A DNA stretch of 64,000 nt from Candidatus Absconditabacterales bacterium (lineage in GTDB: Bacteria; Patescibacteriota; Gracilibacteria; Absconditabacterales; Absconditicoccaceae), in contig JANWWO010000001.1 in NCBI GenBank assembly GCA_025057375.1, forward strand, positions 83,361 to 147,360. The letters are read 5' to 3'. Made by a program: the position numbers and the translations under genes. This document shows positions 23,699-33,893 of this stretch, piece by piece; within the stretch, counting starts at the first letter, position 1; each line of letters opens with the position of its first letter. The notes beneath the pieces were generated by a model, which made no database searches, was not told the DNA's origin, and saw nothing but the letters and a program-made list of their open reading frames with translations.

Positions 23699-24540
23699 CT
23701 AATCCTCAAGTATGGTTGCACGATACCATCGTTCATCTCACAATCTTGAAAAATTGTTGGGGAAAACAATCGCCTCATTGATCCACGCACATATCTCTTC
23801 CCCATCATTATACTGCACAACCACTTCTCCAGGTATCAACCTTTCACAATGCAAAAAATCTCTTGCAAACTTTCCCTCACGAGATTTGACGACACGATCT
23901 GTCAAACGCAATACCAATTCCTGTCAGTCCCACTGGTTTTTCTCTCATTAAAGCAATCACAGATGAACCAATATATTTTCAATAACAACGTATGCACACG
24001 CTCCTGCACGAGGATCATTATGCTGCCCACATCCCACCAACACAGAGAGTTTGTCCAATGAATACATATAGCGACAAGTATCCATCGCGTCTACATCCTG
24101 ATACACACTGGGTCGTCACTGGATAATCGTCCCAATTCCTGTCGCCTTTGCAAGAGCTGTATGTTTATCATCCAGATAGTTCTGAAAAACATTGGCAAGA
24201 CCGTCAGTATGTGCACTATGGATATCAAGCAAAACGTCATGTTCGTGACATAGTTTAGACAAAAAATCAGCACAACGATACTCGGGGCAGGGTGATCATT
24301 GGGAGTAAAAATACGGTTGAGATTGTGCGAGATATACCTTTGGTTGAGCTTGGTTGCGAATGGATTGCAGACAGGGACAAAAGTCACCGATCCGCGCATC
24401 AGAAAAAGATCACCACTGACCAACTTCTCGATCATCTTGTGAATACCTATCATGCCACAAGATTCATTGCCATGAATTGCACCAAAGACAAGCAAACGTG
24501 ATCAAGGAATGAACGAAGAGAATGTATGAGTGTGAATCAT
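23699..24540 (-). pseudogene. Succinylglutamate desuccinylase/aspartoacylase-like gene, broken
   Basis: The N-terminal part has the zinc-binding box LLVFGAIHGNESCG, then FVPVCNPFA and HNLNRIFTPNDHPAP. The frame then breaks at a GCCCCG run (about 24288) and continues one frame over with YRCADFLSKLCHEHDVLLDIHSAHTDG and VLVGCGQHNDP. A second lesion, TAA at 23948-23950, precedes a further 80 in-frame codons (RLTDRVVKSREGKFARDF) ending at TAG. The family cleaves N-acyl amino acids using zinc. Two independent lesions argue for a pseudogene, not an assembly error alone. Confidence 0.78.
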
Positions 24541-24739
24541 GAAGAAAAGAGATCGATAAAAATGAAAAAAAAAGAAGTAGGAACGTATTGTATGAAAAAC
24601 GGAATGTTTGGACTCTCTGCTCTTTTTTTCCTAGTCGTAGAGGACAGGTGCTTGAAGTCAAGCTATTGCACTATGTATTCGTTATGTCTAATCAGAATGC
24701 TTGTACAATGTTTTGACAACAATACAAGCAATCTTTTTC

Positions 24740-25260
24740 TTACAAAAGTGGATTATTGATAATAGCAAACAGATCTGGGTGTGTTTGTTGAAGATATTTT
24801 TGATTTTGATTTATTAAAGGAAAATCTTGAGAATAATGAGTTTGATACATAGTGTTTACCTCATCAGAGGTTCCTACAATCACAGTATGTGTATCGTTCG
24901 AAACACTATCAAGAAATCTTTGCATCAAACGTTTTGCATATCATTGTTGTTAGTATAATTCATGGGCAATAACAGATCATAATTCATATATTTTTTTTCA
25001 CTTCTACGCTCACAACTCACTCACAAAGCAGAAACAAGTTGTTTCTTCGACTCATCAATAAAAAATCGTCATCCACACGATGATACCTGTTTTTGTAGCT
25101 GTTGAGGAGTTTTTGGAATCATATGAGAGTGTCATGTTGATTCTTCTTTTTTTTGATTTACGTTCTGGATCATGGCTACGAACTGCTGCGCAAACTCATC
25201 TGATAATGTTGATTGGAAAACAATTATATTGGTAGAAATTTCTATCATAGTCTTCAACAT
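24740..25260 (-). pseudogene. GNAT-family acetyltransferase, broken
   Basis: The first part reads MLKTMIEISTNIIVFQ up to VSCERRSEKK in one frame. At an A8 run the reading shifts to YELGSVIAHELY, a TAA follows, and then QQGYAKRLMQRFLDSVSNDTHTVIVGTSDE. The G-Y-A-K segment is the acetyl-CoA-binding motif A of GNAT proteins (QxxGxA type). Homopolymer frameshift plus nonsense codon: decayed, or shift-corrected only if the TAA is wrong. Confidence 0.65.
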
Positions 25261-25620
25261 CAAAAAAAACAAAAATAAAAAAATCCACACTGACGACGGG
25301 ATTCATGTGCGGATACGATGCTGCCATCATTCTCGAGGATACAAGAAAATCTAGCCACGCCTCCGCGTCGCTCACCTCCTAATTACCAACGAATTCATTG
25401 AAACCATTATGCAAAAGAGAAATAAATTTATAATCATAGCTATGATGTAAGAATTTTCATACATATTGCAAAAGAAAACAAAGCAAAAATTAGGATCATC
25501 AAAAAAATCTATTGCAACCAAGGGGAAAAAATGTATAAGTAATTTTTCATCGGCAATGCACAAACCATCTATCCAATATGTCCTTTATCTCACAATGTAT
25601 CCTTTACCTCGTCTTTTTCG
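25261..25620. other. Intergenic region without a supported gene
   Basis: Contains a relatively GC-rich patch (about 25283-25385) with short inverted repeats, which I could not fold into a tRNA, and an AT-rich stretch before the next start. Short frames exist on both strands but look non-coding. Confidence 0.4.
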
Positions 25621-26490
25621 ATGTTTTTTGCTCATAGTCTCCTTCTCATTGGTGCACCATTAATCCCCCTCACACGAACATGACTACTCCCCCGACGAAC
25701 ACATATCATCAGCATTTGTATCATCATCACCTCAACCACACTACTCACCATTACTTCCAATAATCGAAGACACAAACTGATCTCTCCACTCCTCATCCTG
25801 ATCTGATTTCTCACCCGGCAAACCATAACCAATCAAGCAATAACCTTCATCATCATCAGTCTCGTTTGTGTTTTTCTCCTTATCTCCTGTCTCGTCCTAG
25901 CCCAAAGTGAAAAATCTGTCCTCCTACAACCCAGTCTCCGACGTCTTATCCAAGCCACAACGCTCCCACTGCGTTGGTTGACAGCACTCATTCTCGTCAG
26001 TGGTGTTGTGTTTAGTGGCGTGCAACTATCACGAAACTGTGAGGATCTCTGGGACCAATGGTCGCTGTTTCCTGTTGCCCACGATATCGATACCACAATC
26101 ACCCATCCCGACTATATCGTCGACGGTGTCCCTCGTCCCAGCACAGGACACGCAGACCAAACCAAACGAAATCGTCTTATGGAACGAGCAGAAGATAAAC
26201 GAGAAACCACCAAAACTACTGCAACATCTGTCGTCATCACCCCCCAAAAAATGGTCTTCACCGCACTCTGTAATGCTTCACGTAATCTCCGAACATCGAT
26301 GTGGTCACATCGTTTGTTTCAAGGCTGACTCATCATCATAGGCACCCTCCTCCTCGTCAGCATTCTTGATATCCCTCTTCTCCTCCTCATGGGACTGACT
26401 CGAACTATTCTCTCCCTTCTCGATCTCAGTAAGGTGTTACCCAAACATCGTCGTACGATAGAAATAGAACAGCGAGGAAACAAGGAATAA
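25621..26490 (+). CDS. Polytopic membrane protein of unknown function
   Basis: 289 residues. Two N-terminal hydrophobic segments and a third (AITFIIISLVCVFLLISCLVL) are followed by one at residues 120-140 (TALILVSGVVFSG), a soluble loop (residues 141-225) and a final pair (LIIIGTLLLVSILDIPLLLLMGLT). Only a few UGA are needed to keep it open, and Thr/Ile/Leu-rich codon use resembles other membrane genes here. No family recognised. Start ATG 25621 follows a pyrimidine tract. Confidence 0.68.
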
Positions 26491-26497
26491 TCTGAAG

Positions 26498-26518
26498 GGT
26501 CATATTTTTCGTATGACC
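26498..26518. other. Hairpin between convergent genes
   Basis: GGTCATA and TATGACC form a perfect 7-bp stem with a 7-base loop, 8 bases after the end of the membrane-protein gene. No T-run follows on either strand, so termination is only a possibility. Confidence 0.35.
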
Positions 26519-26649
26519 GTATATACCAAACGAAAAAAATAACCACTGACTGCGGTGACGAACACGATAACAATCTCCCCTCGCCTTGTAGGAGAAGGTC
26601 AGGGTGAGGTCAAACTATCACAAAACATTCTCACAAAACATTCTTTTGT

Positions 26650-29082
26650 CTATGACGACGGAAACGGATCATAAAACGCAAGAGCATACCCATATACGGG
26701 GTCATTCATGTCCTTTCTTCCCTCTTTGTTTTTTTTGTAATACTCTGTTGCAGGAATCAAAAACCTGTTGGTAAATTGGTCTTGGGTCAACATACGTGGA
26801 CCATCCTCATTTGGATCGATCATCGTCAAGGTACCATCGCTATTTTTGATGAATGATCTAAAATGCTCGTCTACCGTCGTGAAACAAAATTGTCATGGTT
26901 TCATATCATGAATTTTTTTGATTATCTCATTGAATCACTCTTCTTTGATAAAATCCTTGCCATGATCTGCTATGCTGATGTTTTTATGACCATAATACTT
27001 TTCGAAATAGTTCATGATATGATGCATTTGTAAACCATCCTCTCTCGGAACTCATGGTGCCGCAATCTGTCTCACTTCATCCACACTCTTGTGTTTGGGA
27101 TCAATACCCAAAAAACTCAAGGTATCCAAAACCATGGCAGGACCACAATCGCCGTGTTTGTAGGGGTATCGATAGAGTTTTTTTCATGCAAATTCTATTT
27201 CTTTGGGTTTAGATTGGGACGCAGACTGTGGTGACTGTTCTGAGTCGTCTGTTTTAGGTGCGTTTTTTCATTGAGGTTTTTCTCCCTGCACCATTTTCAA
27301 TAACGCATCAAACTGTTCCTTAATTGTTTTTCCTAGACCAAGAATTTCTCCCAATTTCTGTGCTTGTTGGGCAGCATCTGTCAATGACGCAATCGCCTGT
27401 TTTCCAGCATCAAATTGTTTTTTGAGATCATCAAGCTTTTGTTTAAGTGACTTTGCAGGATCTTTTTCCAATGCTTTCTTTTTCTCGTCATCAATTTTTT
27501 CCAACTCTCTTTTTTTGACTTCAATTTCACGATCAAGGTCAGATAATGTTTGTTTCTTTTTTCTGATATCGTCAGAAAGAGAATTGTGATTATCACGATC
27601 TTTTTTTCTCATTGCATCATATTTTTCTTCAATATCATCATAAAGATCTTTTGCCTTGCTTTTGTAATCTTTAATAGTCTCAATATCTTCTTGAATCTTG
27701 GCAATATCTCACGATTGATCTTCAATTGCTTTTTTACATAGATCATACAACCTAACATGTTCATGATAATGAGCTTCAAATTCACCAATCAAAGTCTTTA
27801 TCTCCCGTCCAATCTTTTCATCGTTTTTGATCTCAGCAACGCGTTTTGCATAGTACTCATTTGGTCAAAGAGCAATCATAGCAATACGCAATTTTGCCCA
27901 CTCTTCCTTGCCACTTTCCTCTTTCTTGTCTCACTTTTCCTTCTTTTCCTGCGCCTCTTTCTTCTCCTTCTTCCCACTCCCAAACCGTCCTTTCACCTTA
28001 TCCCACCATTCCCCAAACCACGATTTTTTCGTTCACTCTCAGTCAGTCTCAGATTGTTTTTCTGCTTGGTTTGGTTCGGATGATGCTTGTGTTGGTTGAG
28101 AAAATGTATCTCTCATCCCACCCACGCTTCCTTCAGGTTCGCTATGAATCCATGCTTGTCGTTTTTTGTAGCCATCATACTTTTCAAAGAAATTGTCTGG
28201 AATGTCTGCCCTTTTTTTGGTAGTAAACAGAGCCCCAATGGTATTACTCATCGTCCTTCCTACCCAATCAGTTACAAGCAAAACAGGAGAACTAACAAGT
28301 TTCCCAGCTTCAAGTGCAATATTTTTGCCAAACTTGCCGACACTTTTGACGTTTTCCCGTAATGACCTAAAGACATTTCCTGTTTTTTTCCACAACCCCT
28401 GTCCAGACGAGAACGCTCCATCCCAATCTTTTTTGATATCATTTCCCAAAATCCTTATACTTTCAAGGACTCAAATTCATCTTTTGGTAACTAAACTTCA
28501 GGTTTCCGCTGCAGCCCTAAAAATATTGCCAGGAATATTAACAATTGCATTTTTAACATTGCCTGTCCATCTCACAAATCTATTTTCTGATGGTATATAA
28601 TCTTTTCCTACTTGTCGTCTTCATCGAGTATTGGGCGATACTGATTTGATAATTGGATCTGCAACCTTTTCATCTTCTGGTTTAGCATCAGGGTTGGTAG
28701 AAAAAGATTTGTCTAACACATTTACAGTATATCTTGCAAGATTGTTGACAGATTGAGAAGCGACGGACGTCGTTTGTGCTCATGCAGTTCGTAATGTCTT
28801 GATAGCAGTCTCTGCGGCACGAACAGGAGATAATCAGGCCAAAAAAGCAGTATTGACAAGCGTATGTCACAGATGTCATTGCGTGAGGTTTTTGGTATCA
28901 GTTGCAACATCATCAAATCATCTTGCGATAGCTCTCAACGCATTGCTTGGTCCCATGGTCAATGTATCAGCAATTGCTTTGGTAAATCAAGTAACAATTT
29001 TTATGACTCATGCAGGAATTGGGACCAAAGTGTTCTTGATCCCATGATAGATATTCTTTCATCATTCCTTTGCGAGTCACAT
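26650..29082 (-). CDS. Large coiled-coil protein with C-terminal C39-like cysteine protease domain
   Basis: 810 residues. Residues 1-110 contain weakly hydrophobic Gly/Ala-rich segments (TLVPIPAGVIKIVTGFTKAI, NTAFLAGLSPVRAAE); about 300-380 is charged and Gly/Lys-rich; about 420-590 is coiled coil (KKKQTLSDLDREIEVKKREL). The last 170 residues look like a C39/papain-like peptidase: HGDCGPAMVLDTLSFLGID (Cys), VDEHFRSFIKN (His) and GTLTMIDPNEDG (Asp). Such domains cleave leader peptides or act as toxins; here the target is unknown. It lies 98 bases downstream of the HEWTHH protein on the same strand, suggesting a functional pair. Confidence 0.75.
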
Positions 29083-29180
29083 GAACACAGTAAAATCAAA
29101 AGTATATCAATAATGCAAATTTTCAAATCAATGTCAATAATAAGTTATGGGGATATCTTTGTAGATGACAATTGCGTTAT

Positions 29181-31871
29181 TTATGGGGATGATTGCGGCA
29201 AACCAAACAACATCTTAGCATCCTCATCAGTCAATCACCACGTTTGGAGCAATCATCCTCAATTTTTTTTCGTATCAAATACATAGGTTCATGATGTTTC
29301 TTTGAGCGTATACCCCGTAAATAGCTCTATTTTTTGCTTCAATTTCCCATCAGATCTCTCATTCCATGCTTTTTGCAACAACTGGTTTCTTCTGACAGGA
29401 TCAAATATTCTCTCTCCAATCGTCGCAATATCTTCTTCAAGACTATACGCACCATATTGTTCTGCATAGCCAATTCACGAAAAATTTGGTTGTGTAAAAG
29501 CGTTTCATTGATAGCTTCCATTAAGACCATTCCATTGATTTTTGGTAATTGATGAAATATTCATATCCAAATGATGCGTCCACTCATGAAGCAAAGTTTC
29601 TTTTATTTTGGTTCTATCACTTAGATCAAGAACCATCGTTTTGGTTGTTGTATGATAAAATCACAATTCATTTCAGGGAACCTTTTCATCATTATACTCA
29701 GACACAAAGACCAAATTCTCAAGTGGCAAACGACTTCTCAATGACGAAGGAATCTGTGACAATGCCAACTGAACCTGACCTAAAGCAAAATCAACATCAG
29801 CGTGAGGAATATTTTTTAATTGTGATTGTTCCAGCGCTGTCTTGACACGCTGTGAACCAAGCGAATTGATCCACGCAGAATCAAATTGTTTTGCATTCCT
29901 TCATGCAACGTTTGTTTTGCGAATATTTGATGATGCAAAATGATTTTCTGCAAGACGAATAGTGTTCTGTATTTCTGGATGTGGATTAGGTTGATGAGGA
30001 GGATTGGTGGATGGATTGGTAACTTGTCACGTCACATTCCAATGTCCCAAACTATTCATATAGTCAGCCATTGTTTGGACAAACGCTGGGGTATCAAATG
30101 TCTCAGGAGCACCACTCAACCACCCAAAATCCACAACATCATCACCAAATCGCTGATCTTTGGTTGCTTTGAATCCTAAGTCACCAAAAATCTTTTGGGT
30201 AAACCATTCTACTTTTTTTCAAGCAATTTCCACCCATGACCACTTCCCCTCCGTCCATCACCACGCAGGATCAGTCCCTTTCACATAAAAAGGAGTAGCA
30301 AGCGTCGATCTTCACGCCAATTCATCAGTCAAACGAGAAACATTATATGCCATCCAGATCATGTCCTCTCTTGGTGTTCAAGAGGGCAATTGTATTGCTT
30401 TTTCTACTCCGTTTTTGTCTTTGAAAAAAATCTGCCCTGACTGAGGATTGACGCGTGCATCCAGATTTGATCATTTCCCCATCCTATTGACAATGATATC
30501 GTTTCATTGTTTTTTCATGACGATATCTTTCATACCTTTGGCATACCGCTTCTCAGCCTTTGTGAGTCATTCTCATCAAACACCTCATTGCTGGTTTCGC
30601 ATCTGCAAAACAACATGTTTGTGTTCTGGGTTATCAATATGTGCCATCTGTCTTTGAATTCGATCTGATAGTTTTCATGATTCTGTCGCCATAGTTTGAT
30701 GTCGCCCAAATGCTTTGAGTCACTCAGCAAGATAGTCAATTTTTGACTGATTTTTTCTAGCAAGAGCAACATTAAGTGCAGTCAACATCTCTGTTTTTGT
30801 TGCTCACGACGTATTGACCTCAATCCATGATCTAAATTTATCATAATCAAATGATTGGACATTCCCTGAAGCATCAGGTATCACAAATTGTGAAACCGTC
30901 GCCATATCAAGTGGTCACAGGAGACTTTTTGTCATACTGGTTGCATACACCGTATATTCGATATTATCTGGAGCAGTTGGAACACTATCAGTACCAAATG
31001 ATGATCAAAACAAATTTCCAAGCCCATCAAATGACTTACCATCCAACGACCACAATGCCAATCATGCTCATGCTATTGCTAATTTGGTAAATCAATCACG
31101 TGCTTTTCAGTCCTTTCACAAAAAATCAAACAAAGACCAAATCGCCAATCATGCAGCAGCAAGTTTGACCCGCCCTCAGTACGGTTTTTTCCCTACTTCA
31201 CTAAAAAGATGATTGAGTCATCCTCATATACCTCACTTCTCAAATGCATCAGCATATCATGCATAAGGAGATCATTTTCTGATCCCACCACAAGGGATAA
31301 ATCTGCCATCTGGCGTTCTCATATACGATCATTGTCAGTTATGTGCTCATGCATGAAAGTAATATTCTCACTGATGAGCCAGTCTCTCTGCCTCCTTGAT
31401 ACCAGATCATTTTCCATCTCGTTTTTTCAAATCTTGTGCAAGTTGCCTCAAACGAACAATACCTTCTGATCAAGATATAGTCCCATCTTTCATTTGTTGG
31501 ACAATCAGTTTCATCTGCGATGTAATCTTTGCGATCTCTTGATTTTGTCACACTTCGACACCATATCATACAAGCGCTTGATCAAATTTTCTTTCTTGTT
31601 TATTGAGTTTATCTTGTTTTTTTTCTGCTCTTTCAAGTTTTCTTCTTGCTCTTCCATATTTTCCTTGACTTTCAAGCTCATATGCTCTCTGCTTAAGAGC
31701 ATCAATTTTTTCTTGTGCCGATGTCTTAGAAACAAGCTGATTGATCGTAGAATCAATAATCTTATTCTGAAGCTGCTCTGCATCTCTTTCCGCATTAGCT
31801 AAAATGCGCTCTGCCTCAGCCAGATACTCAGCACCCTCCATACGCTCTCTCAACAACATCCACAATGCCAT
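29181..31871 (-). CDS. Large protein with putative zinc metalloprotease motif
   Basis: 896 residues, undetectable with the standard code because of dozens of UGA. Residues 1-100 are strongly helical and charged (ERILANAERDAEQLQNKI, YGRARRKLERAEKKQDKL). A Gly-rich central part has two hydrophobic segments (VKLAAAGLAIWSLFDFLG and LAIAGAGLALWSL, about 235-270). Near residue 750, LLHEWTHHLDMN matches HExxH plus a third His; the downstream Glu ligand could be in AYSLEEDIATIGERIF. No other family marks are seen. It may be the first gene of a two-gene operon with the C39-like protein. Confidence 0.75.
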
Positions 31872-31971
31872 ATACTAAAATACAGTCAGAATAAAATGTT
31901 TTTCCCTTCAAGTATATATAAAAAACATAAATTTGCAAAAAAAATAACCATCATTTTCTTCTTTTTGATAC

Positions 31972-32000
31972 AAAAAAGCTCCTCCACCCAAGGAGAAGCT
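31972..32000 (-). terminator. Rho-independent terminator after pilin gene
   Basis: On the minus strand AGCTTCTCC and GGAGGAGCT form a stem with a short loop, followed by TTTTTT. It lies 26 bases past the pilin stop codon. Confidence 0.85.
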
Positions 32001-32025
32001 GTTTGATATACACTATCAATTCCTC

Positions 32026-32592
32026 TTAGTCTGTCGTTACATTTCTCAACGAATCTCCTACAGCTGTACATGCTTGATTTGCTCATGTTGAATTACTTGC
32101 TCATCTTGCAATAGACCTACACAAATTCGCAAACACAGTTCTCACATCCCATGTACTATCAATATTTGTGACAGTAACCCAATTAGAATTTGAGCCTAAC
32201 TCTTCCATTCATGCCATGATGACGAAAGAGCCACTCCCGACACCGTCTTTTCTGATAATTTGATAGCCATAACTTCCATTTGAGGTAGCTGTCGCCAAGC
32301 CATTAAAAGATCTGGATTTTTGAGGATCCAGAGGAATATTTCCTCAGAGATATCATGCAAGATTACCAGAAAGATCACTTACGTTATTGGTTGGCCCTGA
32401 AGGAAATGTTCCAAAATCTGATGCATGAGTAATAAATGCTGTTTTAATTGTCCTGACATCAGAAGCCCTTGTCGTATCTCTTGCTCTTGCCTGCATACCA
32501 ACAATTCTTGGGATCAAGGCAGCTGCCAACAGACCGATAATCACAATCACAATCAACATTTCCACCATCGTAAATCACTTTCTTTTTAGCAT
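32026..32592 (-). CDS. Type IV pilin-like protein
   Basis: 188 residues. Leader MLKRKG, with Gly from UGA, then FTMVEMLIVIVIIGLLAAAL: prepilin peptidase site with Glu5 and the long hydrophobic helix. The mature domain continues RIVGMQARARDTTRASDVR, as in CPR major-pilin-like proteins, and ends with a small Cys pair (NLCRS, QACTA). It has its own terminator. No prepilin peptidase or assembly ATPase is visible in the window except the distant TraG/HerA-like protein. Confidence 0.9.
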
Positions 32593-32747
32593 TATAAACA
32601 AAAGAAAAATAAAAATCACCATAGGTGTATTATGATTTTATCAAAAAAATATAATTTTGTCAAATTTTTGATAATTTTTTTGCAATTTATCTCATTTCTT
32701 CCTATACTAAGAATATCAACAAACACTCTTTTATCAATCATCATTCT

Positions 32748-33824
32748 ATGACACTCCTATGACGACACCATATCAATCATATTCTTGCACCAATCAGCTC
32801 AGTCCTATATGGATCTCTTCGAGATGACATCTACTGTATTGTCTGGGTTGTGCCACCATACAGTACCATGAGTGCATGATGCGAATATTTTCATCACCTC
32901 CTCACCTTTGTCTGAATAACCAATATCATTATTTCTTCACCATCATGATGATGGACACAAACCAACATTTTTGCGAGCAAAAAAAGAATCGCAGAAAAAA
33001 GAGATGAACAACCTCATATCCTAATTCTCACCATATCACTTGACGAATGTCATACCATCGACATGCTTAATATCTGAGTAGATATGATAGTGTTTGACTC
33101 ATGATATACTTCTATCCAAAGCAACTCTGAGTATACACGTGGGATTTGCAAAGCAATGAATCATTTCCTTTCACTCGAAAGAAAACAAAAAATATGTATC
33201 TATCCAAAGGAATCACATACACTCCACGAGATCATCACTGAATGAGGTGTTGACCTTGCAGTCTCATACTCATCCTCCATTATGGCATCATTTTGGATAG
33301 AAGAAAAACAACAACCAGGAAACTATAGCGTTACAATCATGGGACAATCTCTCCCCTTCTCTCTCCACAAACCAATCCCTCAAACACTTATTCCAGCCTA
33401 CACGGCAGCATGTGCAAGTCTATATGCATTACTCCAAGACAAAAATACCATGATTAATGTAATGGAGTCTACTCATATCATGGATTGTCTCCATCTTGAA
33501 ACAGCAAATTACGGAACACAACAACGATTTTTTGGTACTCGAGAAACAATCAGCTCAGTCTGATGAGCAACCACAAACCGTATCATCATAAGTCCTCATA
33601 AGTATCAGACACACCATACAACAATCACCTATCATGATCTTGGAACAAAAAAACTGACTAATAGCATAACAGATCCGCAGCGATGACAAACATATTTCCC
33701 TTTTTTTGGTCAGATCACTGCACTACGCTTTGCACAAGCAGTATTTCCTTGATACCTATGCCTTTGTGAGAGTAAAACACAGGAAGAATCACAACACATA
33801 CGCACTATCATCTGACACTCATAG
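32748..33824 (+). CDS. Protein of unknown function
   Basis: 358 residues, cytosolic by composition (no signal or TM segment). It has an alternating alpha/beta look (DDIYCIVWVVPPYSTMSAG, HILILTISLDECHTIDML, VDMIVFDSGYTSIQSN). The middle (NYSVTIMGQSLPFSLHKPIPQ then AYTAACASLYALL) faintly recalls the hinge between Mur ligase domains, but no ATP-binding GKT motif is visible, so I do not assign a family. Heavy UGA use at the N-terminus. Followed by a terminator. Confidence 0.65.
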
Positions 33825-33849
33825 CATTTTCTCTTGCGAATAAAAAATA

Positions 33850-33877
33850 AATCCCTACATTGGTGGGGATTTTTTTA
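33850..33877 (+). terminator. Rho-independent terminator
   Basis: AATCCC and GGGGATT pair around a loop (TACATTGGT), followed by seven T, 26 bases after the preceding gene ends. Confidence 0.8.
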
Positions 33878-33893
33878 TTTTGTATGTCTTATT

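Noticed and set aside
19859..25260. TAA as glutamine (three TAA in conserved frames, two at likely Gln sites)
   Set aside because: TAA ends most intact genes here, and two of the three genes also carry frameshifts, so pseudogenes explain it better.
25283..25385. GC-rich patch as a tRNA or ncRNA
   Set aside because: I could not fold a cloverleaf on either strand; no T-loop consensus is present.
27757..31469. Plus-strand ORFs opposite the two large minus-strand proteins (for example 27757-28083, 30448-30657)
   Set aside because: Cys/Phe/Ser-rich translations without homology, overlapping long recoded frames with clear motifs on the other strand.
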